In this document: piece after piece, positions 40,772 through 50,800 of the stretch | Layout: every line of letters starts with the position of its first letter | Position numbering within the stretch: position 1 is the stretch's first letter | From: Bacillota bacterium | GTDB taxonomy: Bacteria > Bacillota > UBA4882 > UBA8346 | Length of the DNA: 64,000 nucleotides | Direction: 5' to 3' | NCBI GenBank assembly: GCA_023435565.1 | Contig: JAEYRN010000042.1 | Coordinates: 17,698-81,697 of the forward strand | Notes under the pieces: generated by a model | What the model saw: the letters and a program-made list of their open reading frames with translations, nothing else | Database searches by the model: none | Told to the model about the DNA's origin: nothing | Made by a program: the position numbers and the translations under genes

Positions 40772-41986
40772 ATGATTATTGAAGAATATGAAGCCAAGAC
40801 ACTAGTAAGACCCAGCTATCCCAGTCTCTTTGCCTGGATGGAGTATACGCTCAACCCTTATCAGGGCTGTGCTCATAACTGTGGTTACTGTGACGGCAAG
40901 TCGGAGCGTTATCGAATGCATACCGACTTTGGCACGAAAATTAGGGTCAAGCGAAACGCCCCGGAACTTCTGGAACGATTTTTAATAAATAAGGGACTAA
41001 GGTCTGTTAGAATGGTCCAGGGTTCTCTATTTGGGCCGGAGAGGTCCCAACCCGAATTTACCCTGTTTATCGGAGGAGGGGTCTGCGATGTCTATCAGCC
41101 TGTCGAAGTCGAAAAACGACTAATGAGACAATTGTTGCAATTGGCTTATGATTATGGAGTGCCCGTGCTAATCTTGACTAAAAGTGAATTGGTTCTTGAA
41201 GATTTGGACCTCTTAAAAAAGGTCAATCAAGAGACCCATGCCGGAGTTAGTCTGACAATTACCTTAGCTGATAAGGGAATAAGTAAAATTTTTGAACCGG
41301 GCGCCAGCGGGCCTGAGGAGAGATTCCATACGATACAGCAGTTGAGGGAGGCCGGCATCAACTCAGGCGTTTACCTAATGCCAATCCTTCCCTTCATCGG
41401 TGATACCGATGCCAATCTAGATACAATCTGCTCCAAGGCGAAGGCATCAGGAGCGGAGTTCGTTCATGCCTGGGGATTGACCTTGACCCCAGGTAGGAAT
41501 AAAGAGGAATTCTTTCATACCCTGGAAGATTACTTTCCAAAAATGCTCCCCAAATACCGTCTTCTTTATGGTAATAACGACCGTTACGGTAAATTCAATC
41601 CTAGAATAGCCACACAATTTAGCGTGGCCAGCCCAGAACTTAAAGCCTTTCGGTTGATTTATGAGTCGGGTTTGGATTACACAGCCAAGCGTTTCATCCC
41701 TGCGGGACGGATTCGCTCCAATCTACGGGTTTCAGAGGTGTTGATGCGGGCCGCCTACCTAAAAGGGACCTTCCTGGGCACATGGCAGGAAGCAAAGCGG
41801 TTAATCCAGGGAGCAATACTCCTGGAGAAGCTGGAACAAGATGTCTTTGAACTATCACGGGAGCAACTAAATCGAATCGGTCTCCCTTCGGAGACCCATC
41901 CCTATCTAGCGGAACTATTTCTCGGTGACTGCTCAAAAAGTCTTACCGAACTTGAAAAGCAGGTCTATCAACGATCCCTTTTATAA
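40772..41986 (+). CDS. SPL-family (COG1533-like) radical SAM protein
   Basis: 404 residues from ATG 40,772 with GAGGAAAAG upstream. The 4Fe-4S site C-AHN-C-GY-C in NPYQGCAHNCGYCDG, preceded by a YTLNPYQGC lead-in, is the spore-photoproduct-lyase-like/Rv2578c pattern. VPVLILTKSELVLEDLDLL follows as in the family. True spore photoproduct lyase (SplB) has further features not obvious here, so the reaction is left open. Confidence 0.8.
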   Translation: MIIEEYEAKTLVRPSYPSLFAWMEYTLNPYQGCAHNCGYCDGKSERYRMHTDFGTKIRVKRNAPELLERFLINKGLRSVRMVQGSLFGPERSQPEFTLFIGGGVCDVYQPVEVEKRLMRQLLQLAYDYGVPVLILTKSELVLEDLDLLKKVNQETHAGVSLTITLADKGISKIFEPGASGPEERFHTIQQLREAGINSGVYLMPILPFIGDTDANLDTICSKAKASGAEFVHAWGLTLTPGRNKEEFFHTLEDYFPKMLPKYRLLYGNNDRYGKFNPRIATQFSVASPELKAFRLIYESGLDYTAKRFIPAGRIRSNLRVSEVLMRAAYLKGTFLGTWQEAKRLIQGAILLEKLEQDVFELSREQLNRIGLPSETHPYLAELFLGDCSKSLTELEKQVYQRSLL

Positions 41987-41992
41987 TTCACT

Positions 41993-42877
41993 CTAGGACA
42001 CTCTTTTCTTTAAAAATTCAATAAAAGATTGGGATGCAAGCGAAACAGGAATATTCTTTTTTAAAGCGATGCCTATCTTACGCGGTGGTAAGGCTGGAGA
42101 TAATGCAATTTCCTTAAGCTCACCGGAAGCTAAATCCTCGGAAACGAAATTTTTTATCACTGCGGCAATACCAAGTCCGATTTTGGCGAATTCAATCAAA
42201 ATATCCATGCTGCTGATCTCTATTTCCGGGGTGAAGCTGATATTATTAGACTTAAAATAATTGTCAATATAGATGCGGGATAAATTCTTATCCTCAAGCA
42301 TTAGAAGGGGATATTCCAACAGTTTCTCGATAGAAAGCGGACTTTCATTGATATCATATTTTTTACCCGCCACAAAGATGTCCTGAATGGTCATTAATTC
42401 GATATATTCCATATCCCCTTTATCCATAGGAATGCTGATAATACCGAAGTCCAAACGGCCTTGTTCCAAAAGCATAAGAGTATCGGGGGATGTCCGATTG
42501 ATGATCTGAATCCGGATGCCGGGGTAACTATAATGAAATTCTTCCAGATGCGGCAAGAAGAAATACCGGCATAAAGTATTGCTGATGCCTACTTTTACGA
42601 TACCCTCGGTTCTCTTTTTTAACCTTTCAAGAATTCTTTCCCCATTGTCCAGTTTTTCAAAAGCGCTTTTTACATAATCGTAGAGTATCTGTCCTTCGGT
42701 TGTTAGGATAACTCCTCTGGAACTCCTAATAAAAAGAGGACAACCGATTAAGTTTTCAAGCTTTTTTATTGACTTGCTGATAGCCGGTTGGCTAATATAA
42801 AGCCTTTCTGCCGCTTCGGAAATGTTTCCGCACATGGCAGTGAAATAGAATGATTTATAAAGCTCGGTAGGCAGCAT
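41993..42877 (-). CDS. LysR-family regulator, divergent from the hydratase operon
   Basis: 294 residues. N-terminal HTH FTAMCGNISEAAERLYISQP then AISKSIKKLE is typical LysR (residues about 12-45), followed by a substrate-binding domain. Shares a 98-bp intergenic region with the hydratase large-subunit gene, the classical arrangement for control of a divergent target. Effector unknown, perhaps the substrate or product of the hydratase. Confidence 0.92.
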   Translation of the reverse strand: MLPTELYKSFYFTAMCGNISEAAERLYISQPAISKSIKKLENLIGCPLFIRSSRGVILTTEGQILYDYVKSAFEKLDNGERILERLKKRTEGIVKVGISNTLCRYFFLPHLEEFHYSYPGIRIQIINRTSPDTLMLLEQGRLDFGIISIPMDKGDMEYIELMTIQDIFVAGKKYDINESPLSIEKLLEYPLLMLEDKNLSRIYIDNYFKSNNISFTPEIEISSMDILIEFAKIGLGIAAVIKNFVSEDLASGELKEIALSPALPPRKIGIALKKNIPVSLASQSFIEFLKKRVS

Positions 42878-42975
42878 AATATAACCTCTGGTTATCGAAA
42901 CTATGAATAATATGTATTTTAATTATAACAGAAAATGGAGTAGAATGTAACAAAAGAAAGCGAGGGGATTGCTTC

Positions 42976-44226
42976 ATGAATGTCATTGAAAAAATCATTG
43001 CAACGCATGCAGGGGTTGAGACAGTTAAACCGGGCCAAATCGTTGATGTGAAACTGGACTATGTTATGGCTAACGATGCCACCACCACCCTGGCCATTGA
43101 TATCTTTAAGGATCAACTAAAGGGTGAACGGGTTTTTGACCGAGAAAAGGTGGTCATGGTTATGGATCACTATACTCCCAGCTGTTCAGTGGAAGCTGCG
43201 GAAACCCACAAAAAGATGCGGCAATTTGCCAGGGAACAGGAATTGAAATATGTTTACGATGGCGTAGGTGTCTGCCATCAGCTCATGCTGGAACAACATG
43301 TAAAACCAGGAGATTTTGTTATCGGAGCCGATTCGCATACTTGTACTTACGGCGCTATCGGGGCGCTTTCAACCGGTATGGGCTCAACAGATGTGGCAGT
43401 GGCTTGGATGGAGGGTAAGGTCTGGATCAAGGTGCCTTCTGTTATTAAGATCCAGGTAAAAGGTAAATGGCCCAAGGGTGTTTACGCTAAGGATCTCATC
43501 CTAAAGGTTATCGGTGACCTCACCGCTAAAGGAGCTACTTATAAAGCGCTTATTTTTGAGGGAGAAGCAATTAACGGTTTATCTGTTTCCGAACGAGCAA
43601 CCCTTTGCAATATGGCTATTGAAGCTGGAGCAAAGTTTGCCTATATCCAACCCGATGAAAAGGTAAAAGCCTTTATGCAAGAGAAAGGACGGATAACTTA
43701 CCCGGTTTATGATTCAGATGACGATACCGACTTTGAACAGGTTTTAACCTATGACACCAAAGATCTGGAACCTCAAATCGCCTATCCGCACAGCGTGGAT
43801 AATGTTAAACCTTTATCCGAATTTGAAGGTCTGGAAATTGATCAAGTCTTCCTGGGCGCTTGTACTAATGGCAGGCTTGAAGATCTTCAAACGGCGGCTG
43901 CTATTTTAAAGGGTAAAAAAATCTCTCCCAAAGTTCGAATGTTGGTTACCCCTGCCAGTAATGCCGTATTAATAGAAGCAATGAATCAAGGGTTGATCAA
44001 GGTTTTAATGGAAAGCGGCGCCATGATATCCACGCCCGGTTGCAGCGCCTGTTTTGGCGGTACTGTCGGTCTTATTGGACCAGGAGAACGCCTACTTACT
44101 ACAGCCAACCGAAACTTTAAAGGCCGTGTCGGCAGCCCCGACGGTGAGATCTATCTTGGAAGCCCGGCAACCGCTGCAGCTTCAGCGCTCTATGGGAAAA
44201 TTACCGACCCGAGGAGGGTGATATAA
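42976..44226 (+). CDS. aconitase-family hydratase large subunit (LeuC/homoaconitase/dimethylmalate dehydratase type)
   Basis: 416 residues, the length of two-subunit 3-isopropylmalate/homoaconitate dehydratases. Fe-S ligands are FLGACTNGRLEDL and STPGCSACFGG (three Cys). GADSHTCTYGAIGALSTGMG is the substrate-binding signature. Ribosome-binding site GAGGGG. Genes leuA and leuB are absent, and a trans-aconitate methyltransferase-like gene follows, so leucine synthesis is not assured. Homoaconitate, 2,3-dimethylmalate or another tricarboxylate-like substrate is equally possible. Confidence 0.85.
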   Translation: MNVIEKIIATHAGVETVKPGQIVDVKLDYVMANDATTTLAIDIFKDQLKGERVFDREKVVMVMDHYTPSCSVEAAETHKKMRQFAREQELKYVYDGVGVCHQLMLEQHVKPGDFVIGADSHTCTYGAIGALSTGMGSTDVAVAWMEGKVWIKVPSVIKIQVKGKWPKGVYAKDLILKVIGDLTAKGATYKALIFEGEAINGLSVSERATLCNMAIEAGAKFAYIQPDEKVKAFMQEKGRITYPVYDSDDDTDFEQVLTYDTKDLEPQIAYPHSVDNVKPLSEFEGLEIDQVFLGACTNGRLEDLQTAAAILKGKKISPKVRMLVTPASNAVLIEAMNQGLIKVLMESGAMISTPGCSACFGGTVGLIGPGERLLTTANRNFKGRVGSPDGEIYLGSPATAAASALYGKITDPRRVI

Positions 44227-44227
44227 G

Positions 44228-44707
44228 ATGATTAAAAATAAAGTTATCAAATTTGGCGATAATATTGATACCGATCAGATTATTCCGGCTCAATACCTGA
44301 GTATGGCTACAATCCAGGATATGGCGCCTCATACTTTTGAGTTCTATGAGAATTTTACTAACGATTTCAAACCGGGAGATATCATTGCCGGTAACGAGAA
44401 TTTCGGCTGCGGCTCTTCACGGGAACAAGCTCCTGCTGTTTTGAAGGAAAGAGGTGTCAGCGCTGTCGTTGCCAAAAGTTTTGCCCGAATTTTCTATCGC
44501 AATGCGATTAACCTCGGTATTCTATTAGTAGAATGTGAAAAGGCGGATGAGATAAGACATGGTGATATACTTGAGATTGACCCCCAAAAAGGTATCATCA
44601 GAAATATCACCGCCAAAAGCGATTATGAAATCACTCCTCTGCCGCCTTTCATGCAGGAAATATTAAATTGCGGCGGGATCATAAAATATTTGGAGCAAAA
44701 GAGGTGA
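44228..44707 (+). CDS. aconitase-family hydratase small subunit (LeuD type)
   Basis: 159 residues, starting 2 bases after the large-subunit stop (GAGGAGGGTG upstream). Contains GDNIDTDQIIPAQYLS, GNENFGCGSSREQAP and KSFARIFYRNAINLGI, the LeuD swivel-domain signatures. The substrate-loop residues after QY read LSM. From memory this loop differs between isopropylmalate, homoaconitate and other dehydratases, and I cannot decide from it. Confidence 0.85.
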   Translation: MIKNKVIKFGDNIDTDQIIPAQYLSMATIQDMAPHTFEFYENFTNDFKPGDIIAGNENFGCGSSREQAPAVLKERGVSAVVAKSFARIFYRNAINLGILLVECEKADEIRHGDILEIDPQKGIIRNITAKSDYEITPLPPFMQEILNCGGIIKYLEQKR

Positions 44708-44712
44708 CTAAG

Positions 44713-45489
44713 ATGGTTGATTGGAATGCCAATCAATACTTGAAATTTAAAAATGAGCGAACCCAACCTGCTATTGATCTGGTCAATCGGATCCGGTTGG
44801 AGAACCCGCAAAAAATTATCGATATCGGCTGCGGGCCGGGAAATAGTACCGAAATTCTGGCCAACCGGTTTAAAGATGCTTATATCATAGGCGTTGATAA
44901 TTCGGAAGATATGATTGCCAAAGCGAAAAAAAACTATCCTTCCCTCAATTTTTCCATCTGCGATGTGAGCGGAGATTTAGCTGAGTTGGATCAGGACTTT
45001 GATATAGTTTTCTCAAACGCCTGTATTCAATGGATTCCGGTTCATAGATGCCTCTTGAAAAATCTGTTGGGGCTTCTTAAGCAAGATGGGATTTTAGCGA
45101 TTCAAATCCCATTTAATTTCAATGAACCTATTCAACAAATCATTTATGAAGTCAGTTCTTTGGAAGAGTGGGCGGATTATTTCCCTCAGAAGCGGCCTTA
45201 TAACGCTCTGACTCCAATTGAATATTTTGATATTTTTGCTGAAATCGCTGAAGATTTTGATATCTGGGAAATCAACTATTATCATATTTTAAAATCACAT
45301 CAGGATATTTTGGAGTGGTATCGGGGAACCGGATTACGTCCCTATTTAAATATACTCTCCGAAGCAAAGAAGCCTTTGTTTGAGCAAGCTATCCTTAACC
45401 GAATTATTCAAAGATATCCTAAGCAAAAAAATGGAGATATTCTTTTCCGGTTTCCCCGGTTATTTATGACGGCTTATCTAAAGTCATAA
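44713..45489 (+). CDS. trans-aconitate 2-methyltransferase-like SAM methyltransferase
   Basis: 258 residues from ATG 44,713 with GAGGTGA five bases upstream, overlapping the small-subunit stop. W-N-A-x-x-Y-L-K-F-x-x-E-R-T-x-P-A start, SAM motif IIDIGCGPGNSTEIL and FSNACIQWIPVH are the Tam pattern. Tam methyl-esterifies trans-aconitate, a by-product of aconitase chemistry. Sitting behind an aconitase-family hydratase, it probably deals with a side product of that enzyme. Confidence 0.82.
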   Translation: MVDWNANQYLKFKNERTQPAIDLVNRIRLENPQKIIDIGCGPGNSTEILANRFKDAYIIGVDNSEDMIAKAKKNYPSLNFSICDVSGDLAELDQDFDIVFSNACIQWIPVHRCLLKNLLGLLKQDGILAIQIPFNFNEPIQQIIYEVSSLEEWADYFPQKRPYNALTPIEYFDIFAEIAEDFDIWEINYYHILKSHQDILEWYRGTGLRPYLNILSEAKKPLFEQAILNRIIQRYPKQKNGDILFRFPRLFMTAYLKS

Positions 45490-45507
45490 CTTTCTTTTCA
45501 TTCATTA

Positions 45508-45629
45508 TTATCCTGGATCTGCGTTAATTTGCCATCCCTTATCTTCCCAGTCTTTTCTCGTTACCGGATTTCCTTTGAGATACTCGTCGACAATCTCTTT
45601 GGGAACCCGGTTTAAGGGCAGGAGAAATT
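45508..45629 (-). pseudogene. 3' fragment of an unidentified gene
   Basis: A minus-strand frame reads LLPLNRVPKEIVDEYLKGNP then VTRKDWEDKGWQINADPG and stops at 45,508-45,510. There is a stop upstream and no start codon. It looks like the C-terminal end of a lost gene. The rest of 45,490-45,776 holds nothing else. Confidence 0.4.
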
Positions 45630-45776
45630 AACGCATTTCCTGTATTCATTAACTAATTCATCCCCTATTATTAATGGCATAAGTAATATAATAATAAGTT
45701 GATAAGACCTGTTAAAGCATATCCTCCAATAAAAAGAAAGGATGAAAACCTATGAAACACATTGGATTCCAATAAT

Positions 45777-46442
45777 TTATTTTGCATAAGGCTTTGCAAA
45801 TCGTTCTTCAAAGGCGTTATTCTCTTTCAACTTGTTGTTCATATAAATATTTATGATTCCTGTTTTAGCTACTATTCTCAAACACCAGGCCCTAAACTTG
45901 CCCAGTTTTTCCATCCCCGCAATTTTTCTTACCAGTGCGGCATCAAATATATCAACCTCCGGAAGCCTACGGCCCAATTCATTGAAAAGAGCCCTCTTTT
46001 TCTTAATCATCCCCGGAGGCATCATTGAGATACCTTCACTGCCACCCATAACCACCGTACCAAAATAATCGGCGCCCAATTCATCGGCTAACCATACCAG
46101 ATATTTTTCTACATATCTGGACTGAAGGGCTTCCGGAAATCCGGAATGTACCACAAACCCTAATCTCAACCCAGTCATATATTTTCTCAATGGTTGAAGC
46201 TTCTCAAAAAATGCCATGACAATCCCCGGCATAGAATCGGTATATAGCGGAAAAACAATTAAAACACTCTCAGCGATTTTAAATTTATTGACAAAATTTT
46301 CGTGATCCCCAATTTTGTTCAAGTATAGTATATCGATATTGATATCCGGATTTTGCCTAACTCCTTCAACCAGCCATTGAATTAATAATTCGGAATTACC
46401 TCCCGTTCCTCTGGGGGAACCGTTAAAAATGGTTAATTGCAT
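45777..46442 (-). CDS. flavodoxin-fold NAD(P)H-dependent oxidoreductase A
   Basis: 221 residues from ATG 46,442 with GGAGGAG upstream. N-terminal LTIFNGSPRGTGGNSELL is the FMN phosphate loop of NADPH-dependent FMN reductases. VLIVFPLYTDSMPGIVMAFF is the second FMN contact. The C-terminal part is extended. Coupled with gene B (its start precedes B's stop) and with a TetR regulator, so probably redox or detoxification-related. Confidence 0.8.
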   Translation of the reverse strand: MQLTIFNGSPRGTGGNSELLIQWLVEGVRQNPDINIDILYLNKIGDHENFVNKFKIAESVLIVFPLYTDSMPGIVMAFFEKLQPLRKYMTGLRLGFVVHSGFPEALQSRYVEKYLVWLADELGADYFGTVVMGGSEGISMMPPGMIKKKRALFNELGRRLPEVDIFDAALVRKIAGMEKLGKFRAWCLRIVAKTGIINIYMNNKLKENNAFEERFAKPYAK

Positions 46443-46971
46443 ATCTAATCTCCTCCATGCTTCCGTCTGAAAGAATTGAAAATGCAAGTTCAGTCCTTAA
46501 ATTAATCGCTAACCTTTGATAGATATTGGTAATGATATTATAGCTCTCATGGTTCCGCTCCTTATCAACCAGAACCAATCCCAGCTTGGGATATTTCTGA
46601 TATCTTTTCACATGGTGGCATTCGCCATTGACAATCTCAATATATGGATGAATCAGGGGAATCAACTTATCGGTTATTTTTTTCATGTCTGCGCTTACAA
46701 ATCCCATTTTTATCGGGGAAATAAAAATGGAAAGGTCGGAATGGAGGATGCTTCGTAATAATTTGGGCATTTCATCATCTTGGATGCATTTCCCCGGAGT
46801 TTTCAACCAACAGTTCCAACAACCGCAACAATATTTAATCTTCATTTCCCTAAGGTTAAAACTTTTATAGCCGGTCAGCTCATCATTTTTTGCTAGAATT
46901 TGACCCAAATCATCCTTAAAAGTCTGCCCATCCTCATCGTCAAGACCGTTTATGATGGTTATTTTTTTCAT
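46423..46971 (-). CDS. flavodoxin-fold oxidoreductase B with cysteine cluster
   Basis: 182 residues from ATG 46,971 with GGAGAG upstream. ITIINGLDDEDGQTFKDDL, then CCGCWNCWLKTPGKC, a cysteine-rich loop typical of iron-sulfur flavoprotein-like/NADPH reductases. FISPIKMGFVSADMKKITDK fits the flavin site. It overlaps gene A by 20 bp and the TetR gene by 32 bp. Confidence 0.75.
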   Translation of the reverse strand: MKKITIINGLDDEDGQTFKDDLGQILAKNDELTGYKSFNLREMKIKYCCGCWNCWLKTPGKCIQDDEMPKLLRSILHSDLSIFISPIKMGFVSADMKKITDKLIPLIHPYIEIVNGECHHVKRYQKYPKLGLVLVDKERNHESYNIITNIYQRLAINLRTELAFSILSDGSMEEIRYAINHF

Positions 46972-47578
46972 TACACTCTCCTCCATCTCTTTGGAACTCT
47001 AAAAACTCTTCCAACTTACCCCTTCTAAGTGCGGTAGCCCCAATGATATCAGTTCCTACGTCTTCCAAGGTTTTAATCAAATACTCCCGGGATGTGTCCT
47101 CAATCATACCGGCACAGATAAAGGAGGCCATCCCATGGGTGTAAACCGTCAGCTTTTCAAGAATAATTTTAAGGTCTTCTTCGCTTAAAATTCCAAGACT
47201 TTTTTCTTTCTTCATCTGTAACAGATTTTTAGCGGTAAATTCGTCCAAAATATGTTGGTAAGAGTTACTTTCAATGAAAAGTGTCCGGTAAATAATGCGA
47301 TATTCCTTTGCAAACTCCAACATACCCACGCCGATATTAAGAAAGATATCGGGAGTATATTCCTGCTCAGTGTAAGTTAACAACAACTTTAGTGATTTCT
47401 CTAATAAAATGCCCTTTATTTCTTCAATGTTGCTAAAGCAAGTATAGACAGGCGCAGTAGAGCTGTTCAGCCTCGCGGCGATCTTCCTTGCCGAGACGCC
47501 TTCCATACCTTCATGCTTAAATAATTCAAACGCCGCTTCAATAACCTCTTCCCTTGTAAATATAATCTTCTTCGGCAT
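46940..47578 (-). CDS. TetR-family regulator of the flavodoxin-fold genes
   Basis: 212 residues. N-terminal HTH FTREEVIEAAFELFKHEGME, GVSARKIAARLNSSTAPVYT. Ligand-binding C-terminal domain of the TetR_C_33-like type (not certain). First gene of the three-gene operon with overlapping junctions. Region 47,579-47,750 upstream has AT-rich promoter-like sequence (atgcgtaatattacatgtgt, a short palindrome that may be the operator). Confidence 0.85.
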   Translation of the reverse strand: MPKKIIFTREEVIEAAFELFKHEGMEGVSARKIAARLNSSTAPVYTCFSNIEEIKGILLEKSLKLLLTYTEQEYTPDIFLNIGVGMLEFAKEYRIIYRTLFIESNSYQHILDEFTAKNLLQMKKEKSLGILSEEDLKIILEKLTVYTHGMASFICAGMIEDTSREYLIKTLEDVGTDIIGATALRRGKLEEFLEFQRDGGECNEKNNHHKRS

Positions 47579-47750
47579 AATTCCTCCAATAAAATAACAT
47601 GCGTAATATTACATGTGTTATTTTATTATATGCAATCAATCTTGTCAAGATACCATAGGATAAAGATTTTAGGCAGGTAACCGGATAAATACCGCGAATA
47701 GTAAGATAAAATAGACTACTAAGCCAAGAAAATTTAGTATTTATATCGTA

Positions 47751-47848
47751 CTCGTGCTCAGCGAAGCGGTGCGCGTGCTCGTAACCGTTTTTCGATATAG
47801 TATCCTTTAACTTAGGTTCTTCGATTACGAGCACGTGCACGAGCACGA
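47751..47848. repeat. foldback of gtgctcgt/acgagcac words without an S23 gene
   Basis: tcgtgctcagcgaagcggtg then cgtgctcgtaaccg on the left, and cgattacgagcacgtgcacg with agcacg on the right, around tttttcgatata. Same words as the foldbacks on both sides of S23 gene 3 (58,131-58,209; 58,690-58,795). Confidence 0.65.
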
Positions 47849-47872
47849 TTGTTTAAAGGAGGATATCTTTCC

Positions 47873-50800
47873 TTGGCCCATTCATCACTTAATACCTTTC
47901 ATCCCGTCGTAGCCAAATGGTTCACTCGTACATTCAAAACGCCTACTCCACCCCAAGCTCAAGGCTGGCCATATATTGCCGCCGGCGAAAACGTGTTAAT
48001 GCTTGCTCCAACCGGTTCCGGCAAAACTTTGGCCGCTTTTCTGAAATGTTTGGATTGGCTCTATCAAGAATTTTCCGCTGGGAGAGATATTGACGACGGG
48101 GTAAAAATCTTGTACATATCACCATTAAAAGCGCTAAATAACGATATTTACCGCAATCTGGACTTTCCACTAAACGGAATCAACGCCCTCAGCAAAGAAC
48201 TGGGAGTTAACCTGCCCCCTCTCCGGACGTCAGTCCGTAGCGGCGACACTCCGGCAAAGGAACGCCGGCATATGTTGAAAAAACCGCCCCATATTCTTAT
48301 TACCACTCCGGAATCATTGTTTTTATTACTATCTTCTCAAGCAAACCGGATTCTTAAAACCGTCCGTTTTGTGATTATCGATGAAATCCATGCCCTCTTT
48401 CCCAGTAAAAGAGGGGCTCATCTCAGTTTAAGTCTGGAACGTTTAGAGCATTTGGTTAAAGAGAATACCCTTCAGGAAACCCGACATTCGATCCAACGAA
48501 TCGGTCTTTCGGCCACCATTAAACCGTTAGAACAAGCCGCCGCCTATTTGGCAGGTTTAGATTGCACCCAAGAAACACTAACTCCAAGGAATGTCCGTAT
48601 TATTGACACCGGGCAAAGAAAAGAGCTTGATCTGGAAATAACCTTACCAGTTCCCGATTTATCGGATTTACCGGAGAAAAGCATCTGGCCGTCGGTTTAC
48701 CGAAAGTTACTCGCTATGGTGGAAGAACACCGGACCACTATTATTTTTGCGAATAACCGCCGTTTAGCCGAGCGCATTACCGCCAATCTCAACCAACTAG
48801 CCAGCAAAACCGTTTCCATGACTCATCACGGCAGCATTTCCAAAGAGGTACGCTTACAGGTCGAGTCAAAACTGCAAAATGGAGAGATCCCATGTATCGT
48901 CTCCACCTCCACTCTGGAGCTAGGCATCGATATCGGACATATTGATCTGGTAGTTCAAATAGAATCACCGAAAGAAGTAGGACGGGGATTGCAACGAGTG
49001 GGGCGCGCCGGACACGTTTTGGGACTTCCCAGCAAGGGGCGTTTGATTCCCAAAACCCGTGCCGATCTGCTGGAAACAGTTGTTTTACTAAAAGAAATGA
49101 AAGATGGTCGAGTGGAAGCCTCAAAAGCTCCCATCAACTGCCTGGATGTTTTGGCCCAACAGATTGTAGCCATGGCGGCGCAATCCGATTGGTCGGATCA
49201 GGAACTTTACCATCTAATTCGGGGTTCCTATAATTATCAATCATTAAGTAAGGAGAATTTTAACAATCTCCTGAGTATGCTGGCAGGCACTTTTCAAACC
49301 GCTGAGTTTGTCGAGCTCCGCCCCCGGATTTACTGGGATCGAACTACCGGAAAAATCAGTTCCGATTCCTATGGACGATATTTAGTCTATTCCAGTGGGG
49401 GAACCATTCCGGACCGGGGATATTTCGGTGTTTATATGGCAAACTCCGGAACTTATCTTGGTGAGTTGGATGAAGAGTTTGTTTATGAACGCCGTTTAAA
49501 CGAAGCTTTTGTGCTCGGGACTTCCATCTGGCGAATTGAAGAGATCCGCCGCGATCGAGTAATTGTAACCCCGGCAAAAAAAGCGGGAGATGCCATGATT
49601 CCTTTTTGGAAAGCCGAACAAAACGGACGTTCTTTTGAATTAGGAAGAAAAATCGGCGCTTTTTTGGAGATCGCAAACCAAAAACTGGAACAGCCTAAGT
49701 TTAAAACATGGTTGGAACAAGAATATGCTCTGGAGAAAGCGGCGGCTGACAGTTTGGAATCATTTCTTAAATCGCAGAAACTAGCCCTCGGCAATCTCCA
49801 TACTGATCACCGGCTAATCATCGAAGAATTCCCCGATGAAGTTGGGGAATGGAAAGTTTTGCTCCATTCGACCTATGGCTTAAAAGTCCATACCATCTTG
49901 GGGCTGATAATTAGAAACGATTGGGAAGCGCGCCACCGGATCATTGTTCAAGCCGTTGCATCCGATGACGGTATAATGTTTCACTGTCCCGGGGGCGAAA
50001 AACCGCCTGTCATCCAATGGCAGGAACTACCCCTTGAAGATCTGGAGGAAAAAGTGGTAAACGCCATCTCGGAGACAGCTCTCTTCGGCGTGACTTTTCG
50101 GCATGCCGCCCAACGCGCCTTGGTTTTACCCCGCGGTTCATATGGGCGAAAAAGAAACCCCCTTTGGCTCTCACGTTTAAAGGCAGGCAACTTGCTAAAC
50201 ACCGTATCCAAATACCGTAATTTTCCTTTGATTGTGGAAACTTACCGGGAGATTCTCCAGGATTATTTTGATCTTTCCGGCATCCGGGAACTGATTACCC
50301 GGATTCGCCAAGGTGAAATCATCATCAACCGTGTCTGCCACGATACTCCGTCACCAATGGCCTATGCCCATCTCTTCAATTTCGTTAATAATTACATGTA
50401 TGAAAATGATGCTCCAAAAGCGGAACGTAAAGTTCAACTTTTCGGCCTGGGGCGCGAGGCCCTGCGCTCAATTGTCGGAGAGAAAGGATTTCGGGAACTC
50501 TTCTCCAAAGACGCCATCCAGTCAACAATAGCCAAAGCGCAGGGACTGGATTTGTTAGCTAAAAATCCTACACCGGAGCGGGTCCAATATTGGTTGGAAA
50601 AGGTAGGAGACATCTTTCCCGAGGAAATTACGGCGTTTTTTAATGACAACTGTCAAACAGCAACTCTGGTTCAACAATGCCTCGAACAATTATGCCAATC
50701 CGGGCAGGTCATTCGTTTTCATATCGAATCCATAGGTTGCGAGATGTTCATTCCTGTGATCAACCGGGATTTATATCAAAGGGTTTTCATGGCCTCCGTC

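Noticed and set aside
42976..44707. Calling the pair leuC and leuD outright
   Set aside because: No leuA or leuB adjacent, a LysR regulator and a Tam-like gene instead. The family has several substrate types that cannot be told apart by eye.
47538..47846. 102-codon minus frame upstream of the TetR gene
   Set aside because: It translates the gtgctcgt foldback and AT-rich promoter region. No start signal and no domain.
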